64,000 nucleotides of DNA from Allodiplogaster sudhausi (Eukaryota > Nematoda > Chromadorea > Rhabditida > Diplogasteridae): NCBI GenBank assembly GCA_945643635.1, contig CALZFC010000203.1, positions 1-64,000 of the forward strand, read 5' to 3'. Each line of letters opens with the position of its first letter. Position 1 is the stretch's first letter. Positions 13,105-26,600 of the stretch are shown here, in pieces. The notes beneath the pieces are model-generated. The model was not told the DNA's origin, searched no databases, and saw only the letters and a program-made list of their open reading frames with translations. A program made the translations under genes and the position numbers.

Positions 13105-16100
13105 CGTTCGGCGAACATCGGCTATCATCAGGTTTCATCGGCTTTCATCGGCTAACAACGGGTTTCATCGGTTGTCATCGGTAAACATCCAGTTTCATCT
13201 GCGAGCATCGGGATTCATCGGGTTTCATCGGCTAACAACGGGTTTCATCGGATTTCATCGGGTTTCATCGTCGAATATCGGGTATCACCGGGTGTCATCG
13301 TCGCATGTCGGGTATCATCGGGTTTCATCGGCGAACATCGGGTATTATCGGGTTTCATCGGCTAACATCGGGTTTCATCAGTTGTCATCGGTAAACATCC
13401 AGTTTCATCGGCGAACATCGGGTATCATCGGGTTTCATCGGTAACTTCGGGTTTCATCGGGTTTCATCGGCTAACATCGGGTATCATCGGATTACATCGG
13501 TTTTCATCTTCGAACATCGGGTTTCATCGGGTTTCATCGTTCATAATCGGGTATCATCGGGTTTCATCGGCTAACAACGGGTTTCATCGGGTTATATGGT
13601 TGAACATCAGGTTTTATCGTAGAACATCGGGTTTCATCGGGTTTCATCGGGATTCATCGGGTTTCATCAGCTAACATCGGGTGCCATCGGATTACATCGG
13701 TTTTCATGGGCGAACCTCGGGTTTCATCGGGTTTCATCGTCGAATATCGGGCATCGTCGGGTTTCATAGTCTAATATCGGGTATCATCGGGTTTCATCAG
13801 GTTTCATCGGCTAACAACGGGTTTCATCGTGTTTTATGGGGGAACATCGGGTTTTATCGGGTTTGTAATCCGATGCTACCCGATGTTAGCCGATGAAGCC
13901 CGATGAAACCCGATGTTAGCCGATGATACCCGATATTCGACGATGAAACCCGACGATACCCGATAATGGACGATGAAACCCGATGAAACCCGATAATGGA
14001 CGATGAAACCCGATGAAACCCGATGTTATAAGATGAAAACCCGATGTTCATCGGCTAACTTCGGGTTACATCGGCTTTCATCGGCTAACATCGGGTATCA
14101 TCGGATTTGACCAGTTTTTTACTAGAATTTAACCCGATTTTTTTTCCAGAAATTGACCAGCTTTTGACAAGAATTTGACCAAAATTTGACCAGAATTTGA
14201 CCAAAATTTGACCAGAATTTGACCAGTTTTTGACCAGAATTTGACAAGATTTTGACCAGACCCGATAATATACGATGAAACCCGATGAAACCCGATAATG
14301 GACGATGAAACCCGATGAAACCCGATGTTGGAAGATGAAAACCCGATGTTCATCGGCTAACTTCGGGTTTCATCGGGTTTCATCGGCTAACATCGGGTAT
14401 CATCGGATTTGACCAGTTTTTTACTAGAATTTAACCCGATTTTTTTCCAGAAATTGACCAGCTTTTGACAAGAATTTGACCAAAATTTTACCAGAATTTG
14501 ACCAAAATTTGACCAGAATTTTACCAGTTTTTTACTAGAATTTAACCAGATTTTTTTCCAGAAATTGACCAGATTTTGACAAGAATTTGACCAAAAGTTG
14601 ACCAGAATTTGACCAGTTTTTTACCAGAATTTTACCAGATTTTTTCCAGAATTTGACCAGCTTTTGACCAGAATTTGAACAGAATTTGACCAAAATTTGA
14701 CCAGAATTTGACCAAAAGTTGACCAGAATTTTACCAGAATTTGACCAAAATTTGACCAGAATTTTACAAAAATTTCACCAGAATTTGACCAGTTTTTTTA
14801 CCAGAATTTAACCAGATTTTCTTCAGAATTTTTCAGAACCCGATGTTAGCCGATGAAACCCGATGAAACCCGATGTTAGCCGATGAAACCCGATGATACC
14901 CGATATTCGACGATGAAACCCGACGATACCCGATAATGGACGATGAAACCCGATGTTCGAAGATGAAAACCGATGTAATCCGATGATACCCGATGTTCGC
15001 CGATGAAACAAGATGATACTCGACATGCGACGATGAAACCCGATGATACCAGATATTCGACGATGAAACCCGACGAAAACCGATGTAATCCGATGCTACC
15101 CGATGTTAGCCGATGAAACCCGATGTTAGCCGATGAAACCCGATGAAACCCGATGTTAGCCGATGAAAAAGATGATACCCGATATTCGACGATGAAACCT
15201 GATGATACCCGACATGCGACGATGAAACCCGATGAAACCCGAGGCTCGAAGATGAAAACCGATGTAATCCGATGATACCCGATGTTAGCCGATGAAACCC
15301 GATGAAACCCGATGTGCGCCGATGAAACCCGGTGATACCCGATGTTCGCCGATGAAACCCGATGATAACCGACATGCGACGATGAAACCCGATGATACCC
15401 GATATTCGACGATGAAACCCGATGAAAACCGATGTAATCCGATGCTACCCGATGTTAGCCGATGAAACCCGATGTTAGCCGATGAAACCCGATGAAACCC
15501 GATGTTAGCCGATGAAAAAGATGATACCCGATATTCGACGATGAAACCTGATGATACCCGACATGCGACGATGAAACCCGATGAAACCCGATGCTCGAAG
15601 ATGAAAACCGATGTAATCCGATGATACCCGATGTTAGCCGATGAAACCCGATGAAACCCGATGTGCGCCGATGAAACCCGGTGATACCCGATGTTCGCCG
15701 ATGAAACCCGATGATAACCGACATGCGACGATGAAACCCGATGATACCCGATATTCGACGATGAAACCCGATGAAAACCGATGTAATCCGATGCTACCCG
15801 ATGTTAGCCGATGAAACCCGATGTACACCGATGAAACCCGATGTGTGCCGATGAAACCCGATGATACCCGATGTTCGCCGATGAAACCCGACGATACCCG
15901 ATAATGGACGATGAAACCCGATGTTCGAAGATGAAAACCAATGTAATCCGATGATACCCGATGTTCGCCGATAAAACCCGATGATACCCGATATTCGACG
16001 ATGAAATCCGACGATACCCGATTATGGACGATGAAACCCGATGAAACCCGATGTTCGAAGATGAAAACCGATGTAATCCGATGATACCCGATGTTAGCCG

Positions 16101-16438
16101 ATGAAACCCGATGAAACCCGATGTGCGCCGATGAAACCCGATGAAACCCGATGTTAGCCGATGTAACCCGATGAAACCCGATGTTAGCCGATGAAACCCG
16201 ATGGTACCCGCTGTTCGCCGATGAAACCCGATGATACCCGACATGCGACGATGAAACCCGATGATACCCGATATTCGACGATGAAACCCTATGAAAACCG
16301 ATGTAATCCGATGCTACCCGATGTTAGCCGTTGAAACCCGATGAAACCCGATGTTCGAAGATGAAAACCGATGTAATCCGATGATACCCGATGTTAGCCG
16401 ATGAAACCCGATGAAACCCGATGTTAGCCGATGTAACC
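13105..16438. repeat. HOR copy 5, shortened B1
   Basis: Layout: A- arm 13105-13865, A+ connector 13866-14048, short A- 14049-14105, B1 14106-14260, A+ cassette 14261-14350, short A- 14351-14407, B2 14408-14838, A+ arm 14839-16438. B1 is about 110 bp shorter than usual because the segment around its second tactagaattt is missing. The cassette reads cccgataatatacg instead of cccgataatggacg. Both states are shared with copy 6. Confidence 0.93.
15106..15803 (+). repeat. Nested tandem pair of 349-bp subrepeats in an A+ arm
   Basis: Two consecutive blocks repeat with an offset of exactly 349 bp, for example gaggctcgaag at 15241 and gatgctcgaag at 15590. The length equals 34 monomers of 10 bp plus one 9-bp monomer (aagatgata after gccgatgaaa). 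The g/t difference in ga[g/t]gctcg labels first and second copy. The pair is also present in copies 1, 2, 3, 6, 9, 18 and 19. Copies 4, 7, 8 and 17 keep only the t form; copies 10 and 13-16 keep only the g form. Confidence 0.9.
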
Positions 16439-19400
16439 CGTTCGGCGAACATCGGCTTTCATCGGCTAACAACGGGTTTCATCGGTTGTCATCGGTAAAC
16501 ATCCAGTTTCATCTGCGAGCATCGGGATTCATCGGGTTTCATCGGCTAACAACGGGTTTCATCGGATTTCATCGGGTTTCATCGTCGAATATCGGGTATC
16601 ACCGGGTGTCATCGTCGCATGTCGGTATCATCGGGTTTCATCGGCGAACATCGGGTATTATCGGGTTTCATCGGCTAACATCGGGTTTCATCAGTTGTCA
16701 TCGGTAAACATCCAGTTTCATCGGCGAACATCGGGTATCATCGGGTTTCATCGGTTAACTTCGGGTTTCATCGGGTTTCATCGGCTAACATCGGGTATCA
16801 TCGGATTACATCGGTTTTCATCTTCGAACATCGGGTTTCATCGGGTTTCATCGTTCATAATCGGGTATCATCGGGTTTCATCGGCTAACAACGGGTTTCA
16901 TCGGGTTATATGGTTGAACATCAGGTTTTATCGTAGAACATCGGGTTTCATCGGGTTTCATCGGGATTCATCGGGTTTCATCAGCTAACATCGGGTGCCA
17001 TCGGATTACATCGGTTTTCATGGGCGAACCTCGGGTTTCATCGGGTTTCATCGTCGAATATCGGGCATCGTCGGGTTTCATAGTCTAATATCGGGTATCA
17101 TCGGGTTTCATCAGGTTTCATCGGCTAACAACGGGTTTCATCGTGTTTTATGGGGGAACATCGGGTTTTATCGGGTTTGTAATCCGATGCTACCCGATGT
17201 TAGCCGATGAAGCCCGATGAAACCCGATGTTAGCCGATGATACCCGATATTCGACGATGAAACCCGACGATACCCGATAATGGACGATGAAACCCGATGA
17301 AACCCGATAATGGACGATGAAACCCGATGAAACCCGATGTTATAAGATGAAAACCCGATGTTCATCGGCTAACTTCGGGTTACATCGGCTTTCATCGGCT
17401 AACATCGGGTATCATCGGATTTGACCAGTTTTTTACTAGAATTTAACCCGATTTTTTTTCAGAAATTGACCAGCTTTTGACAAGAATTTGACCAAAATTT
17501 GACCAGAATTTGACCAAAATTTGACCAGAATTTGACCAGTTTTTGACCAGAATTTGACAAGATTTTGACCAGACCCGATAATATACGATGAAACCCGATG
17601 AAACCCGATAATGGACGATGAAACCGATGAAACCCGATGTTGGAAGATGAAAACCCGATGTTCATCGGCTAACTTCGGGTTTCATCGGGTTTCATCGGCT
17701 AACATCGGGTATCATCGGATTTGACCAGTTTTTTACTAGAATTTAAACCGATTTTTTTCCAGAAATTGACCAGCTTTTGACAAGAATTTGACCAAAATTT
17801 TACCAGAATTTGACCAAAATTTGACCAGAATTTTACCAGTTTTTTACTAGAATTTAACCAGATTTTTTTCCAGAAATTGACCAGATTTTGACAAGAATTT
17901 GACCAAAAGTTGACCAGAATTTGACCAGTTTTTTACCAGAATTTTACCAGATTTTTTCCAGAATTTGACCAGCTTTTGACCAGAATTTGAACAGAATTTG
18001 ACCAAAATTTGACCAGAATTTGACCAAAAGTTGACCAGAATTTTACCAGAATTTGACCAAAATTTGACCAGAATTTTACAAAAATTTCACCAGAATTTGA
18101 CCAGTTTTTTTACCAGAATTTAACCAGATTTTCTTCAGAATTTTTCAGAACCCGATGTTAGCCGATGAAACCCGATGAAACCCGATGTTAGCCGATGAAA
18201 CCCGATGATACCCGATATTCGACGATGAAACCCGACGATACCCGATAATGGACGATGAAACCCGATGTTCGAAGATGAAAACCGATGTAATCCGATGATA
18301 CCCGATGTTCGCCGATGAAACAAGATGATACTCGACATGCGACGATGAAACCCGATGATACCAGATATTCGACGATGAAACCCGACGAAAACCGATGTAA
18401 TCCGATGCTACCCGATGTTAGCCGATGAAACCCGATGTTAGCCGATGAAACCCGATGAAACCCGATGTTAGCCGATGAAAAAGATGATACCCGATATTCG
18501 ACGATGAAACCTGATGATACCCGACATGCGACGATGAAACCCGATGAAACCCGAGGCTCGAAGATGAAAACCGATGTAATCCGATGATACCCGATGTTAG
18601 CCGATGAAACCCGATGAAACCCGATGTGCGCCGATGAAACCCGGTGATACCCGATGTTCGCCGATGAAACCCGATGATAACCGACATGCGACGATGAAAC
18701 CCGATGATACCCGATATTCGACGATGAAACCCGATGAAAACCGATGTAATCCGATGCTACCCGATGTTAGCCGATGAAACCCGATGTTAGCCGATGAAAC
18801 CCGATGAAACCCGATGTTAGCCGATGAAAAAGATGATACCCGATATTCGACGATGAAACCTGATGATACCCGACATGCGACGATGAAACCCGATGAAACC
18901 CGATGCTCGAAGATGAAAACCGATGTAATCCGATGATACCCGATGTTAGCCGATGAAACCCGATGAAACCCGATGTGCGCCGATGAAACCCGGTGATACC
19001 CGATGTTCGCCGATGAAACCCGATGATAACCGACATGCGACGATGAAACCCGATGATACCCGATATTCGACGATGAAACCCGATGAAAACCGATGTAATC
19101 CGATGCTACCCGATGTTAGCCGATGAAACCCGATGTACACCGATGAAACCCGATGTGTGCCGATGAAACCCGATGATACCCGATGTTCGCCGATGAAACC
19201 CGACGATACCCGATAATGGACGATGAAACCCGATGTTCGAAGATGAAAACCAATGTAATCCGATGATACCCGATGTTCGCCGATAAAACCCGATGATACC
19301 CGATATTCGACGATGAAATCCGACGATACCCGATTATGGACGATGAAACCCGATGAAACCCGATGTTCGAAGATGAAAACCGATGTAATCCGATGATACC

Positions 19401-19750
19401 CGATGTTAGCCGATGAAACCCGATGAAACCCGATGTGCGCCGATGAAACCCGATGAAACCCGATGTTAGCCGATGTAACCCGATGAAACCCGATGTTAGC
19501 CGATGAAACCCGATGGTACCCGCTGTTCGCCGATGAAACCCGATGATACCCGACATGCGACGATGAAACCCGATGATACCCGATATTCGACGATGAAACC
19601 CTATGAAAACCGATGTAATCCGATGCTACCCGATGTTAGCCGTTGAAACCCGATGAAACCCGATGTTCGAAGATGAAAACCGATGTAATCCGATGATACC
19701 CGATGTTAGCCGATGAAACCCGATGAAACCCGATGTTAGCCGATGTAACC
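16439..19750. repeat. HOR copy 6, sister of copy 5
   Basis: Layout: A- arm 16439-17179, A+ connector 17180-17362, short A- 17363-17419, B1 17420-17573, A+ cassette 17574-17662, short A- 17663-17719, B2 17720-18150, A+ arm 18151-19750. It matches copy 5 over long stretches, including the B1 deletion and the ataatatacg variant. It differs by the 20-bp deletion after the junction, which accounts for most of the 22-bp length difference. Confidence 0.93.
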
Positions 19751-20161
19751 CGTTCGGCGAACATCGGCTTTCATCGGCTAACAACGGGTTTCATCGGTTG
19801 TCATCGGTAAACATCCAGTTTCATCTGCGAGCATCGGGATTCATCGGGTTTCATCGGCTAACAACGGGTTTCATCGGATTTCATCGGGTTTCATCGTCGA
19901 ATATCGGGTATCACCGGGTGTCATCGTCGCATGTCGGGTATCATCGGGTTTCATCGGCGAACATCGGGTATCATCGGGTTTCATCGGCTAACATCGGGTT
20001 TCATCAGTTGTCATCGGTAAACATCCAGTTTCATCGGCGAACATCGGGTATCATCGGGTTTCATCGGCTAACTTCGGGTTTCATCGGGTTTCATCGGCTA
20101 ACATCGGGTATCATCGGATTACATCGGTTTTCATCTTCGAACATCGGGTTTCATCGGGTTT
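19645..20161. repeat. Inverted repeat with 100-bp arms across the A+/A- junction
   Basis: The arm at 19645-19744 (A+) is the reverse complement of 20062-20161 (A-) over 100 bp with one mismatch (cgatgtt against the complement of aacttcg). The spacer is 317 bp and contains the junction cgttcggcg. Both arms hold the same ordered variants: gttcgaag, accgatgtaa, tccgatgata, gttagccg. Corresponding arms are visible at most other junctions. Confidence 0.9.
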
Positions 20162-20657
20162 CATCGTTCATAATCGGGTATCATCGGGTTTCATCGGCTA
20201 ACAACGGGTTTCATCGGGTTATATGGTTGAACATCAGGTTTTATCGTAGAACATCGGGTTTCATCGGGTTTCATCGGGATTCATCGGGTTTCATCAGCTA
20301 ACATCGGGTGCCATCGGATTACATCGGTTTTCATGGGCGAACCTCGGGTTTCATCGGGTTTCATCGTCGAATATCGGGCATCGTCGGGTTTCATAGTCTA
20401 ATATCGGGTATCATCGGGTTTCATCAGGTTTCATCGGCTAACAACGGGTTTCATCGTGTTTTATGGGGGAACATCGGGTTTTATCGGGTTTGTAATCCGA
20501 TGCTACCCGATGTTAGCCGATGAAGCCCGATGAAACCCGATGTTAGCCGATGATACCCGATATTCGACGATGAAACCCGACGATACCCGATAATGGACGA
20601 TGAAACCCGATGAAACCCGATAATGGACGATGAAACCGATGAAACCCGATGTTATAA

Positions 20658-20698
20658 GATGAAAACCCGATGTTCATCGGCTAACTTCGGGTTTCATC
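20658..20698. repeat. Small hairpin at the A+ connector/short A- switch
   Basis: The arms gatgaaaacccga (20658-20670) and tcgggtttcatc (20687-20698) pair over 12 bp with one bulged a, leaving a 16-nt loop. The same sequence recurs at the connector/short A- and cassette/short A- switches of most HOR copies, immediately upstream of each B block. Confidence 0.8.
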
Positions 20699-21087
20699 GG
20701 CTTTCATCGGCTAACATCGGGTATCATCGGATTTGACCAGTTTTTTACTAGAATTTAACCCGATTTTTTTTCCAGAAATTGACCAGCTTTTGACAAGAAT
20801 TTGACCAAAATTTGACCAGAATTTGACCAAAATTTGACCAGAATTTGACCAGTTTTTTACTAGAATTTAACCAGAATTTTTTCCAGAAATTGACCAGCTT
20901 TTGACAAGAATTTGACCAAAAGTTGACCAGAATTTGACCAAAAATTGACCAGAATTTGACCAGTTTTTGACCAGAATTTGACAAGATTTTGACCAGACCC
21001 GATAATGGACGATGAAACCCGATGAAACCCGATAATGGACGATGAAACCCGATGAAACCCGATGTTGGAAGATGAAAACCCGATGTT

Positions 21088-21883
21088 CATCGGCTAACTT
21101 CGGGTGCCATCGGATTACATCGGTTTTCATGGGCGAACCTCGGGTTTCATCGGGTTTCATCGTCGAATATCGGGCATCGTCGGGTTTCATAGTCTAATAT
21201 CGGGTATCATCGGGTTTCATCAGGTTTCATCGGCTAACAACGGGTTTCATCGTGTTTTATGGGGAACATCGGGTTTATCGGGTTTGTAATCCGATGCTAC
21301 CCGATGTTAGCCGATGAAGCCGATGAAACCCGATGTTAGCCGATGATACCCGATATTCGACGATGAACCGACGATACCCGATAATGGACGATGAAACCCG
21401 ATGAAACCCGATAATGGACGATGAAACCCGATGAAACCCGATGTTATAAGATGAAAACCCGATGTTCATCGGCTAACTTCGGGTTCATCGGCTTTCATCG
21501 GCTAACATCGGGTATCATCGGATTTGACCAGTTTTTTACTAGAATTTAACCCGATTTTTTTTCCAGAAATTGACCAGCTTTTGACAAGAATTTGACCAAA
21601 ATTTGACCAGAATTTGACCAAAATTTGACCAGAATTTGACCAGTTTTTACTAGAATTTAACCAGAATTTTTTCCAGAAATTGACCAGCTTTTGACAAGAA
21701 TTTGACCAAAAGTTGACCAGAATTTGACCAAAAATTGACCAGAATTTGACCAGTTTTTGACCAGAATTTGACAAGATTTTGACCAGACCCGATAATGGAC
21801 GATGAAACCGATGAAACCCGATAATGGACGATGAAACCCGATGAAACCCGATGTTGGAAGATGAAAACCCGATGTTCATCGGC
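21088..21883. repeat. 796-bp partial HOR duplication in copy 7
   Basis: A short A- piece (catcggctaacttcggg) runs directly into gtgccatcggattac, which normally lies inside the tail of the A- arm. The marker tgccatcgg at 20309 recurs at 21105, an offset of 796 bp. The duplicated stretch spans the A- tail, connector, B1 and cassette. Confidence 0.9.
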
Positions 21884-23608
21884 TAACTTCGGGTTTCATC
21901 GGGTTTCATCGGCTAACATCGGGTATCATCGGATTTGACCAGTTTTTTACTAGAATTTAACCCGATTTTTTCCAGAAATTGACCAGCTTTTGACAAGAAT
22001 TTGACCAAAATTTTACCAGAATTTGACCAAAATTTGACCAGAATTTTACCAGTTTTTTACTAGAATTTAACCTGATTTTTTCCAGAAATTGACCAGATTT
22101 TGACAAGAATTTGACCAAAGTTGACCAGAATTGACCAGTTTTTTACCAGATTTAACCAGATTTTTTTCCAGAATTTGACCAGCTTTTGACCAGAATTTGA
22201 ACAGAATTTGACCAAAATTTGACCAGAATTTGACCAAAATTTGACCAGAATTTTACCAGAATTGACCAAAATTTGACCAGAATTTTACAAAAATTTCACC
22301 AGAATTTGACCATTTTTTTACCAGAATTTAACCAGATTTTCTTCAGAATTTTTCAGAACCCGATGTTAGCCGATGAAACCCATGAAACCCGATGTTAGCC
22401 GATGAAACCCGATGATACCCGATATTCGACGATGAAACCCGACGATACCCGATAATGGACGATGAAACCCGATGTTCGAAGATGAAAACCGATGTAATCC
22501 GATGATACCCGATGTTCGCCGATGAAACAAGATGATACCCGACATGCGACGATGAAACCCGATGATACCAGATATTCGACGATGAAACCCGACGAAAACC
22601 GATGTAATCCGATGCTACCCGATGTTAGCCGATGAAACCCGATGTTAGCCGATGAAACCCGATGAAACCCGATGTTAGCCGATGAAAAAGATGATACCCG
22701 ATATTCGACGATGAAACCTGATGATACCCGACATGCGACGATGAAACCCGATGAAACCCGATGCTCGAAGATGAAAACCGATGTAATCCGATGATACCCG
22801 ATGTTAGCCGATGAAACCCGATGAAACCCGATGTGCGCCGATGAAACCCGGTGATACCCGATGTTCGCCGATGAAACCCGATGATAACCGACATGCGACG
22901 ATGAAACCCGATGATATCCGATATTCGACGATGAAACCCGATGAAAACCGATGTAATCCGATGCTACCCGATGTTAGCCGATGAAACCCGATGTACACCG
23001 ATGAAACCCGATGTGTGCCGATGAAACCCGATGATACCCGATGTTCGCCGATGAAACCCGACGATACCCGATAATGGACGATGAAACCCGATGTTCGAAG
23101 ATGAAAACCAATGTAATCCGATGATACCCGATGTTCGCCGATAAAACCCGATGATACCCGATATTCGACGATGAAATCCGACGATACCCGATTATGGACG
23201 ATGAAACCCGATGAAACCCGATGTTCGAAGATGAAAACCGATGTAATCCGATGATACCCGATGTTAGCCGATGAAACCCGATGAAACCCGATGTGCGCCG
23301 ATGAAACCCGATGAAACCCGATGTTAGCCGATGTAACCCGATGAAACCCGATGTTAGCCGATGAAACCCGATGGTACCCGCTGTTCGCCGATGAAACCCG
23401 ATGATACCCGACATGCGACGATGAAACCCGATGATACCCGATATTCGACGATGAAACCCTATGAAAACCGATGTAATCCGATGCTACCCGATGTTAGCCG
23501 TTGAAACCCGATGAAACCCGATGTTCGAAGATGAAAACCGATGTAATCCGATGATACCCGATGTTAGCCGATGAAACCCGATGAAACCCGATGTTAGCCG
23601 ATGTAACC

Positions 23609-26600
23609 CGTTCGGCGAACATCGGCTTTCATCGGCTAACAACGGGTTTCATCGGTTGTCATCGGTAAACATCCAGTTTCATCTGCGAGCATCGGGATTC
23701 ATCGGGTTTCATCGGCTAACAACGGGTTTCATCGGATTTCATCGGGTTTCATCGTCGAATATCGGGTATCACCGGGTGTCATCGTCGCATGTCGGGTATC
23801 ATCGGGTTTCATCGGCGAACATCGGGTATCATCGGGTTTCATCGGCTAACATCGGGTTTCATCAGTTGTCATCGGTAAACATCCAGTTTCATCGGCGAAC
23901 ATCGGGTATCATCGGGTTTCATCGGCTAACTTCGGGTTTCATCGGGTTTCATCGGCTAACATCGGGTATCATCGGATTACATCGGTTTTCATCTTCGAAC
24001 ATCGGGTTTCATCGGGTTTCATCGTTCATAATCGGGTATCATCGGGTTTCATCGGCTAACAACGGGTTTCATCGGGTTATATGGTTGAACATCAGGTTTT
24101 ATCGTAGAACATCGGGTTCATCGGGTTTCATCGGGATTCATCGGGTTTCATCAGCTAACATCGGGTGCCATCGGATTACATCGGTTTTCATGGGCGAACC
24201 TCGGGTTTCATCGGGTTTCATCGTCGAATATCGGGCATCGTCGGGTTTCATAGTCTAATATCGGGTATCATCGGGTTTCATCAGGTTTCATCGGCTAACA
24301 ACGGGTTTCATCGTGTTTTATGGGGGAACATCGGGTTTTATCGGGTTTGTAATCCGATGCTACCCGATGTTAGCCGATGAAGCCCGATGAAACCCGATGT
24401 TAGCCGATGATACCCGATATTCGACGATGAAACCCGACGATACCCGATAATGGACGATGAAACCCGATGAAACCCGATAATGGACGATGAAACCCGATGA
24501 AACCCGATGTTATAAGATGAAAACCCGATGTTCATCGGCTAACTTCGGGTTTCATCGGCTTTCATCGGCTAACATCGGGTATCATCGGATTTGACCAGTT
24601 TTTTACTAGAATTTAACCCGATTTTTTTTCCAGAAATTGACCAGCTTTTGACAAGAATTTGACCAAAATTTGACCAGAATTTGACCAAAATTTGACCAGA
24701 ATTTGACCAGTTTTTTACTAGAATTTAACCAGAATTTTTTCCAGAAATTGACCAGCTTTTGACAAGAATTTGACCAAAAGTTGACCAGAATTGACCAAAA
24801 ATTGACCAGAATTTGACCAGTTTTTGACCAGAATTTGACAAGATTTTGACCAGACCCGATAATGGACGATGAAACCCGATGAAACCCGATAATGGACGAT
24901 GAAAACCGATGAAACCCGATGTTGGAAGATGAAAACCCGATGTTCATCGGCTAACTTCGGGTGCCATCGGATTACATCGGTTTCATGGGCGAACGTCGGG
25001 TTTCATCGGGTTTCATCGTCGAATATCGGGCATCGTCGGGTTTCATAGTCTAATATCGGGTATCATCGGGTTTCATCAGGTTTCATCGGCTAACAACGGT
25101 TTCATCGTGTTTTATGGGGAACATCGGGTTTTATCGGGTTTGTAATCCGATGCTACCCGATGTTAGCCGATGAAGCCCGATGAAACCCGATGTTAGCCGA
25201 TGATACCCGATATTCGACGATGAAACCCGACGATACCCGATAATGGACGATGAAACCCGATGAAACCCGATAATGGACGATGAAACCCGATGAAACCCGA
25301 TGTTATAAGATGAAAACCCGATGTTCATCGGCTAACTTCGGGTTTCATCGGCTTTCATCGGCTAACATCGGGTATCATCGGATTTGACCAGTTTTTTACT
25401 AGAATTTAACCCGATTTTTTTTCCAGAAATTGACCAGCTTTTGACAAGAATTTGACCAAAATTTGACCAGAATTTGACCAAAATTTGACCAGAATTTGAC
25501 CAGTTTTTTACTAGAATTTAACCAGAATTTTTTCCAGAAATTGACCAGCTTTGACAAGAATTTGACCAAAAGTTGACCAGAATTTGACCAAAAATTGACC
25601 AGAATTTGACCAGTTTTTGACCAGAATTTGACAAGATTTTGACCAGACCCGATAATGGACGATGAAACCCGATGAAACCCGATAATGGACGATGAAACCC
25701 GATGAAACCCGATGTTGGAAGATGAAAACCCGATGTTCATCGGCTACTTCGGGTTTCATCGGGTTTCATCGGCTAACATCGGGTATCATCGGATTTGACC
25801 AGTTTTTTACTAGAATTTAACCCGATTTTTTCCAGAAATTGACCAGCTTTTGACAAGAATTTGACCAAAATTTTACCAGAATTTGACCAAAATTTGACCA
25901 GAATTTTACCAGTTTTTACTAGAATTTAACCTGATTTTTTTCCAGAAATTGACCAGATTTTGACAAGAATTTGACCAAAAGTTGACCAGAATTTGACCAG
26001 TTTTTTACCAGAATTTAACCAGATTTTTTTCCAGAATTTGACCAGCTTTTGACCAGAATTTGAACAGAATTTGACCAAAATTTGACCAGAATTTGACCAA
26101 AATTTGACCAGAATTTTACCAGAATTTGACCAAAATTGACCAGAATTTTACAAAAATTTCACCAGAATTTGACCAGTTTTTTTACCAGAATTTAACCAGA
26201 TTTTCTTCAGAATTTTTCAGAACCCGATGTTAGCCGATGAAACCCATGAAACCCGATGTTAGCCGATGAAACCCGATGATACCCGATATTCGACGATGAA
26301 ACCCGACGATACCCGATAATGGACGATGAAACCCGATGTTCGAAGATGAAAACCGATGTAATCCGATGATACCCGATGTTCGCCGATGAAACAAGATGAT
26401 ACCCGACATGCGACGATGAAACCCGATGATACCAGATATTCGACGATGAAACCCGACGAAAACCGATGTAATCCGATGCTACCCGATGTTAGCCGATGAA
26501 ACCCGATGTTAGCCGATGAAACCCGATGAAACCCGATGTTAGCCGATGAAAAAGATGATACCCGATATTCGACGATGAAACCTGATGATACCCGACATGC

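Larger units (their letters stand above)
19751..23608. repeat. HOR copy 7 with internal 796-bp partial duplication
   Basis: Layout: A- arm 19751-20492, connector 20493-20674, short A- 20675-20731, B1 20732-20997, A+ cassette 20998-21087. A second A- tail (21088-21286), connector (21287-21466), short A- (21467-21522), B1 (21523-21787), cassette (21788-21876) and short A- (21877-21933) follow. B2 is 21934-22358 and the A+ arm 22359-23608. The extra material repeats the unit with an offset of 796 bp. Confidence 0.92.

Noticed and set aside
19751..19775. CENP-B-box-like motif at the junction (ttcggcgaacatcgg)
   Set aside because: It resembles the core nttcgnnnnanncgggn but the final cggg is shifted by one base and incomplete. 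The match fails at required positions.
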